DNA of 64,000 nucleotides from positions 494,285 to 558,284 of the forward strand of contig NZ_MAUJ01000002.1 in the NCBI RefSeq assembly GCF_001696455.1, written 5' to 3'. Shown in pieces: positions 9,801 to 18,241 of this stretch. The notes beneath the pieces are model-generated. The model worked only from the letters and a program-made list of their open reading frames with translations. It searched no databases and was not told where the DNA came from. Every line of letters starts with the position of its first letter. Positions within the stretch are counted from its first letter, which is position 1. Both the position numbers and the translations under genes were made by a program. Origin of the DNA: Pseudoalteromonas luteoviolacea. Lineage in GTDB: Bacteria; Pseudomonadota; Gammaproteobacteria; Enterobacterales; Alteromonadaceae.

Positions 9801-12800
9801 CCCGCTCCACTTATTTAACAACATATCTCTTTCATTTTCAGGGAGCACATCTAGATCATTCAACAAAGTGTGCGGCATCGTGGTTAACTGCTCTAAAACA
9901 ATTTGATACATGAGCGCAAATCGACCTATGGTCTCACACTCAAAAAGCGAGGTCGCATAATTCCAATCAATCACAATGTTATCGTCACTGTCATCAATAA
10001 GAATGGTCATATCATATTTCGCAGCGGTATGAAGGTGCTGGGGAATTATTCGCATTCCTTGCGGTAAGTCTTTTTGCTCCGTAAAGGCTTGCACACTAAA
10101 TAATACTTGAAAAATTGGCGAGCGAGATGGGTCAAAATCCGCGCCAACCGCTTGAACAATGTCATCCAATGGCAACGCTTGATGCACTCGTACTTTCGCA
10201 ACGCTGGCGATGGTCAATTTAAGTAATTCCAACATCGTCACATCGCCCTTTTCGATTTTCACGCGTATTGGCAACGAATTCACAAAAAAGCCAATTAATG
10301 ACTGCGTTTGCTGCACATAACGATTTTCAAAAGGCGTCCCGATTATTAAGTCATCTTGTTGAGATAGTTTTTGGCACAATGCAAAAAACGCACTGAGCAT
10401 TACATGGTAAAGCGTGGTGTTATGCGTTTGAGCAAAAGTTTTGAGCCGACTCGACAGCCCTGCGTCCAAAGTGACAAACTGGCTTTTTCCAATGTAATCA
10501 AAGTTTTTTCGCCTTACCATGTCATAAGGAAGCATCATATTTTCTGAGCCGGCTAAGTAACCCCGCCAAAATGCATGCAGATCAAGGCGTTTTTCTCCTG
10601 CAAGCGCATTACGCTGCCAACTTGCATAATCTCGATAGGTGACATTGAGTGAGGGTAACGCACCTTGCAGATGATAAAAGTGAGCTAACTCTTTAAATAA
10701 AATACTTAGGGACCACCCATCAACCACAATATGATGAATGTTGAGCACCAAATACCGCTCTTGTTCTTTCTCAACAATGGTCAACTTAACCGGCAGCTCA
10801 TTCGCTAGGTTAAATACTTCATTGGCGTATTTCACCTGCTTGTCATAAAGCGCCTCATCCGAACTGACCTTGACACGCCGAAGCGCAAAACTTTGCCCTG
10901 ACACCCAAGGAAACGGTTGTCTATTGCGATTCCAGCGATACTGAGTTTTCAAAATGGTATGTCTTGAGGCAACCTTCTCCATTGCCCGCATAAATGCGGT
11001 ACACTTGAAATCTGTGCTCAATTCAAATAATAAAGGTGCATTGTAGGCCGTTTCTGCGCCTTTGATTGATTGAATGAACAACAACCGCTGCTCTGCAAAA
11101 GAGAGCACCTGCTCATTCACATGCGGAATATCAACAGCCTGATTGCTGTTTACGAGTTTGGATAAAGACAAAACGGTAGGGTCTTCAAACAATGCATTCA
11201 AAGAAAAGTCTAGGCCCAATTCTTGTTGGCAAAGCGACTGAAATTTAAGCAGCTTTACGGAGTTTCCGCCAAGGTGCAAAAAGTTGTCTTCTATGCCAAC
11301 ATCAGCCACTTCAAGAACCTGCTCAATCAGGGAGCATAGCGCTTTTTGAACAGGTGTGCAGGGGGCTACAAATGACCTTTGAGGACGCCTCTGGTACTGA
11401 GATACAAGCGATTTGTCATCTACTTTACCATTGAGCGTCAGAGGAATTTCTCCAACGCCAACCAGATCACTGGGCACCATGTGCGCAGGAAGTTTAAGCT
11501 CTAACACATTGAATAAAGACGCTTTAGAATCTACATCCAGTCCTTTAAAGCAGTCTTCCAACTGTACAAAACTCACCAATTTTTGGCCTGAGTTTTCCCC
11601 GATAGCAAGCGTGTGCGCATTTTTCACATTTAACTGGCTCAATAAAGCCTGATTGATAGCAGCAAGCTCTACGCGATAGCCATTGACTTTAACCTGCCCA
11701 TCCCGCCGCCCCAAAAACCGAAGTGCACCTTGGCTATCAAAATAACCGAGGTCACCTGTTTTATAGGCTCTCAACCTGCCTTGCTCTGTATCAATTTCAA
11801 AAAACGATCCTGTCTCTTGCTGTTTATTTAAATAACCGACCGCTAGCCCCGAACCAAAAGTGATAACCTCGCCAACACAGCCTTTGGGAAGAAGCGAGCC
11901 TTGGTGTGTTGCAACGATGACACCAGTGCCATTAATTGCCTGCCCAATAGGAAGTGGGATCTCACTAGGCCAATTTCTGGGTATCAAAAAGCAGCTTGTG
12001 AAAACCGTGTTTTCGGTGGGGCCATAACCATTAGTAATTTGGATTTGAGCGTTGTGCTCATAGACTTGTGCAACATGGGTAGGTAACACAACATCTCCAC
12101 CCACGATGAGCTGTTCAAGCCCGTTAAAAATACTCGGTTCTATTTCAACTAAGGCATGAAATAAGGCCGCAGTCAAAAATGCAGTGTTCACTTGGCGATT
12201 AAAAAGTTCGCGCAGGTACTCTGGCCTAAACTTGGCCTCTGGCACCATATGCACGCAACCGCCGTTAAGTAATGCTCCCCAAAACTCAAACACAAATGCA
12301 TCAAAACTTTGATTGGCTGCGCAAAGCATCTCTGTATCACGGCCCAAAGCAATATAATTTGGATTTATCACTAACCGCGTTACACCTCGGTGCGCGCAAA
12401 CAATCCCTTTTGGTTGTCCGGTAGAACCAGATGAAAAATTGATATAAAGAGGCAACTGAGCAAACAGGTTAACGCGCCGATAAGATGCCGCCTCTGACTC
12501 TGTTAGTTGAGTTAGTGAAAATCTCGCAACTTTACTATTTTGCTCGTGACGTTCGCCAATAATCACGCGCGCTTCACTTTGCGCTACGATAGTTTGTATG
12601 CGTGAAGCCGATTCTTTTGGCGAAATCGGCACATAAACGCCACCAGCATATACAACACCAAGTATTGCTTGTGCCAGCGCAATACTTCGTGAAAGCGCGA
12701 TAACCACTTTGTCGCCAGGCTCTACGCCAACAGACTGTAAAGACGATGCGATACGCATTGCTGCGCACGCCAACGCTTGATAACAGAGCTCTTCACCATC

Positions 12801-13694
12801 GCATCTGAGTGCGATTTTTTGTGGGAGTTGATTCGCGACTCTTTCAAAAGCGCTTAAAACGTCCAGCTCATTGTCTGATGTACTCAGTAACTTTTCAGGT
12901 AATTTATGACATGCCAAAGCGTGCTGAAGCAAATTAGACTCAAAGATATCTGCGATGGTTTTTAGTGAGTTTTCACTCATAGATTTACCAAACCAGTGCC
13001 AAGTTAAACTCAAACCTTGTTCGTTTAACTGGATAAAAATGAGCGCTTTACTCTTTGAGTTTGAGGCAATTCTTTGCTTTAGTTCGGCGTTATCATTATT
13101 TTTCAACCATATGACTTCTATGGCCTCTAACGGACAATCGGCTCCATTAATACCCAACGACTTGTATATCTTTTCAACGTCCACATAGCCTGTAGCCAAG
13201 TCTTGTTGCAGCTGGATGTGAAATGTCGGCGCAGATACCAGCACTCCAGATTGGCTTAAACGAATAGGACGCTTAAGCGAACCACCTTCTTGTTCCAATG
13301 ACACATATAAAACGACATCAGACTGCCCACAATAGGTCGAGATGGCCTCACCCAAACGATACAAAATGGCGGTTTGCATAGACAGTTTTTGACTACTGAG
13401 CGAGGACTCAAACCGCGTAAACTCTTCACCATCAATACATCGAGTGAAGCAACCATTATCATTGTTTGGCATACACATGTTATGCAAAAGAGCAGGCTCA
13501 TACCCCAAAAACCGAGAATGCCAATAAGCATTGTGTGACTGGATATAATCACTTAGGATTTGCTCATAGTTACGCACGAGCAAAGTGATTTCATCAGATA
13601 CTGGCACGGGTGATTGGCAGGTAATTTCGTCATTTTGGAGAGATAGTGTGACTCCCTCAGCATATAATTTCTTTAACACATTTTTAGCGTTCAT
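6870..13694 (-). CDS. Dimodular NRPS with terminal thioester reductase
   Basis: 2274 residues from the ATG at 13694. Domains in order: a TubC-type N-terminal docking domain (about 1-50), a degenerate condensation-like region without HHxxxDG (about 55-280), A1 (about 280-770; FSSGSTGQPKG, GYGPTEN), PCP1 (Ser812 in LGGNS), C (about 865-1290; HHIVVDG near 988), A2 (about 1305-1800; IYTSGTTGTPKG, GYGPSES), PCP2 (Ser1847 in LGGHS) and a reductase of the extended SDR type (GASGFVG 1919-1925, YIATK 2074-2078). Read against GrsA, the pocket residues are D-A-F-F-I-G-G-V-F-K for A1 (like Ile/Val codes) and D-M-F-W-I-G-G-I-V-K for A2 (hydrophobic, not confidently assigned). Inferred product: a dipeptide released as an aldehyde, which may cyclise to an imine or pyrazinone, as in the aureusimine synthetase layout. 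No phosphopantetheinyl transferase or thioesterase gene is adjacent. An in-frame GTG lies 17 codons upstream, but the docking domain starts at MNAKN. Confidence 0.95.
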   Translation of the reverse strand: MNAKNVLKKLYAEGVTLSLQNDEITCQSPVPVSDEITLLVRNYEQILSDYIQSHNAYWHSRFLGYEPALLHNMCMPNNDNGCFTRCIDGEEFTRFESSLSSQKLSMQTAILYRLGEAISTYCGQSDVVLYVSLEQEGGSLKRPIRLSQSGVLVSAPTFHIQLQQDLATGYVDVEKIYKSLGINGADCPLEAIEVIWLKNNDNAELKQRIASNSKSKALIFIQLNEQGLSLTWHWFGKSMSENSLKTIADIFESNLLQHALACHKLPEKLLSTSDNELDVLSAFERVANQLPQKIALRCDGEELCYQALACAAMRIASSLQSVGVEPGDKVVIALSRSIALAQAILGVVYAGGVYVPISPKESASRIQTIVAQSEARVIIGERHEQNSKVARFSLTQLTESEAASYRRVNLFAQLPLYINFSSGSTGQPKGIVCAHRGVTRLVINPNYIALGRDTEMLCAANQSFDAFVFEFWGALLNGGCVHMVPEAKFRPEYLRELFNRQVNTAFLTAALFHALVEIEPSIFNGLEQLIVGGDVVLPTHVAQVYEHNAQIQITNGYGPTENTVFTSCFLIPRNWPSEIPLPIGQAINGTGVIVATHQGSLLPKGCVGEVITFGSGLAVGYLNKQQETGSFFEIDTEQGRLRAYKTGDLGYFDSQGALRFLGRRDGQVKVNGYRVELAAINQALLSQLNVKNAHTLAIGENSGQKLVSFVQLEDCFKGLDVDSKASLFNVLELKLPAHMVPSDLVGVGEIPLTLNGKVDDKSLVSQYQRRPQRSFVAPCTPVQKALCSLIEQVLEVADVGIEDNFLHLGGNSVKLLKFQSLCQQELGLDFSLNALFEDPTVLSLSKLVNSNQAVDIPHVNEQVLSFAEQRLLFIQSIKGAETAYNAPLLFELSTDFKCTAFMRAMEKVASRHTILKTQYRWNRNRQPFPWVSGQSFALRRVKVSSDEALYDKQVKYANEVFNLANELPVKLTIVEKEQERYLVLNIHHIVVDGWSLSILFKELAHFYHLQGALPSLNVTYRDYASWQRNALAGEKRLDLHAFWRGYLAGSENMMLPYDMVRRKNFDYIGKSQFVTLDAGLSSRLKTFAQTHNTTLYHVMLSAFFALCQKLSQQDDLIIGTPFENRYVQQTQSLIGFFVNSLPIRVKIEKGDVTMLELLKLTIASVAKVRVHQALPLDDIVQAVGADFDPSRSPIFQVLFSVQAFTEQKDLPQGMRIIPQHLHTAAKYDMTILIDDSDDNIVIDWNYATSLFECETIGRFALMYQIVLEQLTTMPHTLLNDLDVLPENERDMLLNKWSGPSNTVPLRKLRIHELFEEQVNTRGDQSALKFKDVEVSYRELNKRANQLAHGLLLQYAQSMNLQQQHIGVFQSRGVEMIVSTLAILKLGAVVVMISPEYPSVRVKAMLEDSRPLFVISDKDNIKTLNQHHYEAVCYSNFFGKNSACDDLNIAGSADALAYLIYTSGTTGTPKGVQTTHRGVVSLIQNNGYVEFCAEDRLVQLANPNFDMALFEIWGALCHGATLFIPDKIQPSISDILTILRQEKITTLWLTTSLLDSLYSHAPHCFANLKYLIFGGEAANSETIRQIRASNACPQNLINGYGPSESTIVTTYRCNSFDGSNVPIGKPVNTRRVYVLDQFQRLVPKGVQGELYVAGAGVAMGYLNRAELTKDRFIPDPFGKHSGAMMYKTGDLVRWRNDGELEFCGRNDGQVKIRGFRVELGEIESVLLVHKHVKNAAVIDFKHQGQTLLVAYVQMSKSQDQVHEVQLHIESQLPSFMHPSVYIEVADLPLTFNGKLDTDKLPVPVFESKRGYTGPRDEFERQLCSVFERLLSVRKVGIDDDFFELGGHSMLAMQLAHQIEGLTGQNFTLRNLYSHRTVRQLAEFKPEQPDFIDPAQFILPVALTSATLPKSGGFESILLTGASGFVGRYTLAQLLKETDLTVYCLVRADNQAHASLKVKQSLQKARLWDVEFEHRIRVVIGDLAKSRLGLSDENYQMIANKVDLIIHCATYMDHLAQFDQMKAANVSSTVELIALQQHGVPKRMVFVSTTAVLKQPGLADENTPLDTQKHVQGQGYIATKWASELLIKQAQQRGFDISVVRLGLTSGCQKTGLSDEEQWLTMLMKLTSNLGMCFEDNRFQTSILPVDYVAKALTTLAMQPSVLPVYHLANSQDIYFADLVRARNKVSDTPIELTSYTRFIESLVDFKCSGNRVDGEYLFIDDMRNLTGDMMANTDTGFAPISSQKTWQWLEQFNLSPPELRAQTIAMYFAASHLVD

Positions 13695-14039
13695 AATTAA
13701 CCACTGTATTGTTTTTCCTTGTTGATTTTTGTTTTCACGCACCACAATGTTGAGCTTTCAAAGAGGTCTCTGACCTTTGAATAAAAACATTTGCGCAACA
13801 ATAATGTAATTAGTTGCTTTCAGTAAAAACAAGTAAAAAACAATAAAGTATTACTATTAAGTAGGTGTTTAGGTAATTCGTTAGTAGGGGATATTATCGA
13901 TTAGCGACTAGAAGGAGGCTTAAACTGCTTAAAATATACTATGCCCTCACCCGCAATTAGCGCTTTAGATTATTGAAAATAGTGAATATAAAGCTGATAC
14001 AGCAATGTAGAGGCCTACATTGCTGCGTTCAAGCGTCGG
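13695..14039. other. Promoter region of the NRPS
   Basis: About 345 bp between the ABC permease stop and the NRPS start. It is AT-rich with a stem-loop at 14000-14025 near the permease end. No clear sigma-70 pair could be fixed. The gap and hairpin suggest that the NRPS has its own promoter and is not simply cotranscribed with the ABC genes. Confidence 0.45.
14000..14025 (-). terminator. Stem-loop after ABC permease gene
   Basis: An 11-bp perfect stem (CAGCAATGTAG / CTACATTGCTG) with a 4-base loop, about 15 bp beyond the permease stop. The following minus-strand bases (TATCAGCTTTAT) are only weakly T-rich, so termination may be partial. Confidence 0.5.
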
Positions 14040-16577
14040 TTACCCTCGTTGCTCTAGTAAATTTGTTACGCTTTGCTTGAGCTGCTTTCGGCTTAAGCAA
14101 ATGCCACCAAAAGCAATCACGAGTACAATGGTCAGCGCTTCTAAAAATAACATCAGGTTGTTTGGTCTATAGGTGAAGCCAAACCCCTCTTGATAGATCT
14201 GCCCAATAAACAAATATACTGAGGCAAGCGCACAAGCCACCGGTACAATGGTCAAAATAGCCCATTCAACTATCAACATATTTCGACCTTGCCGTTCGCT
14301 TAAGCCAAAGCTCAATAACAACCCATTTTTAAGCTTATCTCTTTGTAAATGTGTCTGAATTGACGCAATGACCAGCAAGTTACTCATCAAGCTAATAAAA
14401 AAGCCGTAAGCCAGCATAAGGTACATAAAGGTTTCGATCGTACCGCGTACTCGAGAGAGCAGCTCTTCTACCCTCAGCATTCTGATACTAGGGTGTGCTT
14501 GCCAAATTTCACCTAAGTGCTCAAGTCCTTCTTGGGACAAGTCAACACTGCCCATGTATAACGTTTGTTCGCTGGGGACAGGTACATCAACCTGATGCAC
14601 AACAAACCAAAACGTAATCGAATCCTTGCCAGAACGGTAGTGGTGTACTGTGGCAATGTTAAATTTCTGGCTGTGGTTACCAATTTGCATTGTAATTATA
14701 TCGCCCATCGACAAGTTAAGCTCTTCGAACACCTCTTGTTCCATTGAAATTGCTGGAATGTCTTGTCTCTCATACTGCCAACTTCCCTCTACAACCTTAA
14801 TATTGTCAGGTTGGTCCTGCTGCCAATGTAGGTTGATATTACGCTCCAATCGCGTCCGAGAATCACTCGGCGGCGCATCTATTTCAGAAAGCACTACATC
14901 ATTAATATGTGTTACACGTGCACTTTGAAATGCCTTAAATTTTTTAGCTTCACCACCATGTTTAACTGCAAATGCTTCCATGGCTTGTTTTTGAGCAAGA
15001 TCCGCCTGCGTAACAAAAACGTTCCCTTGGTCCTCAAACAATGCGCGCTCTAGTGCACTATTCACATCTTGACCTATGCGCAAGCACAGCAAAAGTAAGG
15101 TCGCACTGAGGCCTAACGCCAATATTTGAACCATTTTCACGTTCAACCTTTGCTTCATAAGCAATAGTACAAAAGCTACGACTCCTCCCTTATTGGCAAA
15201 GAAGCGATTAGCTAATCCCAGTAGTCCCCAAGTGAGAGCCAGCAGCATAATAAGACACACTCCCAGACCAGCTAAAAGCAGACCAGTTAACACCCAATTG
15301 TCGGTATTTATTAATACGACAACCAATAGTGACAACAATGGACATAGCCCACTAACAATAAAGGTAACCGCATCGCTCTCTCGCTTTTCGAGTAAGTCTC
15401 TAACCGTACTTTTTAGCAGTTTGACCCAACTTGGAATGGTCAATAAACCGTACAAAACTACACTCATCAGCAGAGCCTGACCAACGCCAGTCATGTCCCA
15501 CATAAGCTCGAAGGTTTCAAACATATTTTGCTGAACAAGTTGCTCAATAACGACCGCAAGAATTAATGCTAGGGCCATCGCAGGCAAAAAACTGATCAGT
15601 AGAATGCAGGCAATAAGTGTTAACACTAACACTGGGATTTGCTTATGCGTTACTCCATTTGCCAGCATCACAGCAAGCACCGATTGAATCGGTTCAACAT
15701 GACTACGCTGGCTTAACCATAAGCATAAACACGTAAGTAGCACTATCACAAAACTGATAAGTCCCATAAAGTTTTGTACACGCTGCCAAGCATGTGCCAT
15801 TGGATAATTGTTTAGCAACTTACTCACAACACGCATATCTGCGCTACTGGTTTGCAGCTGTTGTAGAATAGCTGGAGACAATGTACTGGTATGATTGATC
15901 AATACCTGTCTCTCTGATGGCTGTATATTTAGGCCCTGCAAACTTTGCTCAGAAACGAGTGCTCGCCTATCACTGCTATAACCTTGAATGATTCTATCAG
16001 GTTCATTTAATAGCAGCCCGCTCACCAATAGTGTAGTGGTGCCTAGATTGACTTTATCACCGACTTCGACTTTCAATGCCCGAGCTAAATGCGGTTCTAA
16101 CCAAACTTCCCCTTTTTTAGGCCCCGTTGACATCAAAGTAGGTGTAAGTTGTTGATCGGTAGAGATCGTTATATGGCCATTTAGTGGGTATGTTTGCCCC
16201 ACTGCTTTTAACTTCGTATGGCTGTATGTTCCATTGCCGCTCAGAGTGATGTCATAACTCTCGATATAACTGTGTTCAACTGCATTCGTTTTTACCCAGT
16301 CAATCTCATCATGATGCCAATCTCGACTCACACTAAGTTGTGTATCCGCACCGAGCATTGTTTGTAGATTGTGATTTAAATACTTATCCACCCCTTGTCC
16401 GAGCACGCTGGTCAAGCTTAAATACAAAAATAACAGTGCTAAACTGAGCAAAGGAATTAAATGCTTCCCTTTTCGAACTTGCACGAAAAAGATTTTGGTC
16501 AACAACCAGCTCGCGCTAGTGCTGCTCAAGGTAGATCGAGGCTTGTGCACGTCCTTTGGAATATAATCATCCATCAT
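14040..16577 (-). CDS. FtsX-type ABC transporter permease (YbbP-like)
   Basis: 845 residues, close to the roughly 800 of E. coli YbbP. A membrane helix near the N-terminus (about 37-62) is followed by a large extracytoplasmic domain, then a block of three or four helices (about 265-370), further helices (about 400-500), a second extracytoplasmic domain (about 510-700) and a last helix block (about 710-835). This duplicated FtsX/MacB-like layout is typical of permeases that work with a LolD/YbbA ATPase on lipids, lipoproteins or periplasmic targets rather than classical import. The start codon overlaps the ATPase stop (ATGA), indicating translational coupling. The substrate is unknown; export of the adjacent NRPS product is possible but unproven. 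Confidence 0.88.
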   Translation of the reverse strand: MMDDYIPKDVHKPRSTLSSTSASWLLTKIFFVQVRKGKHLIPLLSLALLFLYLSLTSVLGQGVDKYLNHNLQTMLGADTQLSVSRDWHHDEIDWVKTNAVEHSYIESYDITLSGNGTYSHTKLKAVGQTYPLNGHITISTDQQLTPTLMSTGPKKGEVWLEPHLARALKVEVGDKVNLGTTTLLVSGLLLNEPDRIIQGYSSDRRALVSEQSLQGLNIQPSERQVLINHTSTLSPAILQQLQTSSADMRVVSKLLNNYPMAHAWQRVQNFMGLISFVIVLLTCLCLWLSQRSHVEPIQSVLAVMLANGVTHKQIPVLVLTLIACILLISFLPAMALALILAVVIEQLVQQNMFETFELMWDMTGVGQALLMSVVLYGLLTIPSWVKLLKSTVRDLLEKRESDAVTFIVSGLCPLLSLLVVVLINTDNWVLTGLLLAGLGVCLIMLLALTWGLLGLANRFFANKGGVVAFVLLLMKQRLNVKMVQILALGLSATLLLLCLRIGQDVNSALERALFEDQGNVFVTQADLAQKQAMEAFAVKHGGEAKKFKAFQSARVTHINDVVLSEIDAPPSDSRTRLERNINLHWQQDQPDNIKVVEGSWQYERQDIPAISMEQEVFEELNLSMGDIITMQIGNHSQKFNIATVHHYRSGKDSITFWFVVHQVDVPVPSEQTLYMGSVDLSQEGLEHLGEIWQAHPSIRMLRVEELLSRVRGTIETFMYLMLAYGFFISLMSNLLVIASIQTHLQRDKLKNGLLLSFGLSERQGRNMLIVEWAILTIVPVACALASVYLFIGQIYQEGFGFTYRPNNLMLFLEALTIVLVIAFGGICLSRKQLKQSVTNLLEQRG

Positions 16578-17224
16578 AACCTAAGCTCTCCATTTTCTAA
16601 GTGATAGATTTTGTCTAGCTTTGCCGCTAAATTCAGGTCATGCGTCACCACGACCATTGTCGTGCCAGACTGTTTAGCACCGATTTGCATATGCTCGAAC
16701 ACCTGCTCTGCGGTAGATTGGTCTAAGTTTCCGGTGGGCTCATCAGCAAAGATGATTTTTGGCTCACTGCACAATGCTCTGGCTATTGCGACCCGCTGTT
16801 GTTCACCACCACTTAGCTTGGTCACTGGCTGCAAGGCTTGATCTTCCATTTTTACAATACGTAGTTTTTCAAGCGCTCGTTCCTCGGCGCTCTTTTCGCC
16901 TCTTAGTAACAGCGGTAATGCCACATTTTGTAATGCGTTTAACTCGGGTAGTAAATGAAAATGCTGAAATACAAAGCCAGAGACATGATTGATTTCATTT
17001 AGTTGCTGATTATCATGTTGATAGTCAATGCGTCCATGTTGCTTATTTTCAAGTCCCGCTAACAATGACAACAAAGTAGATTTTCCAGAACCAGATGCAC
17101 CTACAATAGCGATTTGCTCACCCGGCTCTACCGCCATCGAAATAGCTTTTAGCAAGTGTAGCTGGTTTCCATTTACCAATTGAACCGTGTGATCTAAACG
17201 GCTTACATCCAACTTAATACCCAT
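16574..17224 (-). CDS. ABC transporter ATP-binding protein (YbbA/LolD type)
   Basis: 216 residues, one nucleotide-binding domain. Walker A GASGSGKST is at 42-50, the Q-loop near FVFQHFHLLPEL (85-96), the signature LSGGEQQ at 137-143, Walker B IIFADEP at 157-163 and the H-loop THD near 195. It is of the MacB/LolD/FtsE subfamily, which partners FtsX-like permeases such as the one directly downstream (4-bp overlap). The ATG at 17224 is preferred over the GTG two codons upstream because AAGGAG is correctly spaced only for the ATG. It is the first gene of a two-gene operon. Confidence 0.93.
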   Translation of the reverse strand: MGIKLDVSRLDHTVQLVNGNQLHLLKAISMAVEPGEQIAIVGASGSGKSTLLSLLAGLENKQHGRIDYQHDNQQLNEINHVSGFVFQHFHLLPELNALQNVALPLLLRGEKSAEERALEKLRIVKMEDQALQPVTKLSGGEQQRVAIARALCSEPKIIFADEPTGNLDQSTAEQVFEHMQIGAKQSGTTMVVVTHDLNLAAKLDKIYHLENGELRL

Positions 17225-17533
17225 GCTCACTCCTTAAATAATCTTTTACTGATTTGATAAGTGCAGCTTGAACGTCTGGACGTGAAAAGAGTGTGAAGCG
17301 CGATTTAAAGCTAAGAAGACGGCGATGATAGAAGCGATGCAATAAGCAATGTGTTGCAGCTCTAATCATCAAAAAACATATTTGTTTAAATTGGCAATTG
17401 GAGTACTGATAAAACTAACGCTAATATTGGCGTAATGGACAGAGTAAAACTCTAAAATTTGTTTTACAGCTAACACTTAGCTAGCTAAGTATTAGCCTTT
17501 ATTAAACCGACACACCTAGAAGGAATAGGGCAA
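17225..17533. other. Divergent promoter region with palindromes
   Basis: 309 bp between the ABC ATPase (minus) and the VOC gene (plus). It should carry both promoters. It contains a near palindrome of 16 bp at 17418-17433 (ACGCTAATATTGGCGT, 14 of 16 symmetric) and a strong 28-bp palindrome at 17469-17496, listed separately. Confidence 0.5.
17469..17496. promoter_or_regulatory. 28-bp palindrome upstream of VOC gene
   Basis: The central 16 bp (ACTTAGCTAGCTAAGT, 17475-17490) are perfectly symmetric, and six-base flanks (GCTAAC / ATTAGC) extend it to 28 bp with one mismatched pair. It ends about 37 bp before the GTG start at 17534. It may be an operator for a dimeric regulator or a 5' hairpin in the mRNA. 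The symmetry is seen; the function is inferred. Confidence 0.55.
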
Positions 17534-17911
17534 GTGATTTCACATCTAACACTGGGTACAAATAACCTCGAATTAGCAATAAAATACTATGATCAATTGC
17601 TTAAGCTGTTTGGCGCTAAGCAAATTGCTAAAACCGACCAAGTTGTGTTTTACGCATTTGCAGACTCCAGTACTAAATTCGCAATTACTAAACCCTATGA
17701 TGGGCATGTCGCAACATCTGGTAATGGGACGATGCTGGCACTGAAAGCACCGAATGAGCAGCTTGTAAATGAAGCTTACAACCTAGCCATTAATCTTGGC
17801 TCTGAATGTGAAGGCCAACCTGGGCCCAGAGACAATGGCGCGTACACTGCTGCGTATTTTCGTGATTTAGATGGAAACAAACTCGTTGTATTTTACCGCC
17901 CAGATAAATAA
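17534..17911 (+). CDS. VOC family (glyoxalase/bleomycin-resistance-like) protein
   Basis: 125 residues, the usual size of a single VOC protomer with two beta-alpha-beta-beta-beta modules. The N-terminus ISHLTLGTNNLELAIKYYDQLL and the C-terminal AAYFRDLDGNKLVVFYR are typical of the fold, with His4 and the late acidic/aromatic strand as possible metal ligands. It resembles the YyaH/lactoylglutathione-lyase-like group; the substrate is not predictable. The start is GTG, with GGAATAGGG just upstream. It is preceded by a 28-bp palindrome and followed by a probable terminator. Confidence 0.85.
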   Translation: MISHLTLGTNNLELAIKYYDQLLKLFGAKQIAKTDQVVFYAFADSSTKFAITKPYDGHVATSGNGTMLALKAPNEQLVNEAYNLAINLGSECEGQPGPRDNGAYTAAYFRDLDGNKLVVFYRPDK

Positions 17912-18241
17912 TACGATGGCTAATAATGATGACAGAGAAGCGTCCACTCTCCGGTAACCTTAGTACACTTGGTTTTGGTACTGGGCTGGTGTTTGGCCCA
18001 CTTTTTTTGGCGTGTTGAGTCAGTGCACAAAACTGCGTGAGTTGTATACAAATTAACGAACAGAATTTCGTAGTCGCCACTTCAGCTTCTCACTGAGAAT
18101 TGAATATCTGGTATCCAACGAATTACACTGAGTAAGTCGTTTTGTTGAAAGGCTATAATTTTCTCGTAGGTGACTGTCAGATCTAATAATCCCAATTATC
18201 AGAAGCCAACAGTCCGTATTAAAACTGATGCAATACTCAAA
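17912..18241. other. Convergent intergenic region
   Basis: 330 bp between two convergent genes. It holds the probable VOC terminator near 17982-18008 and otherwise nothing recognisable. A 96-residue reverse ORF overlapping the VOC gene looks like a shadow. Confidence 0.4.
17982..18008 (+). terminator. Probable terminator of VOC gene
   Basis: A short GC-rich stem (TGGGC / GCCCA) around a 9-base loop, followed by C and seven T on the plus strand, about 70 bp after the stop codon. Confidence 0.55.
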
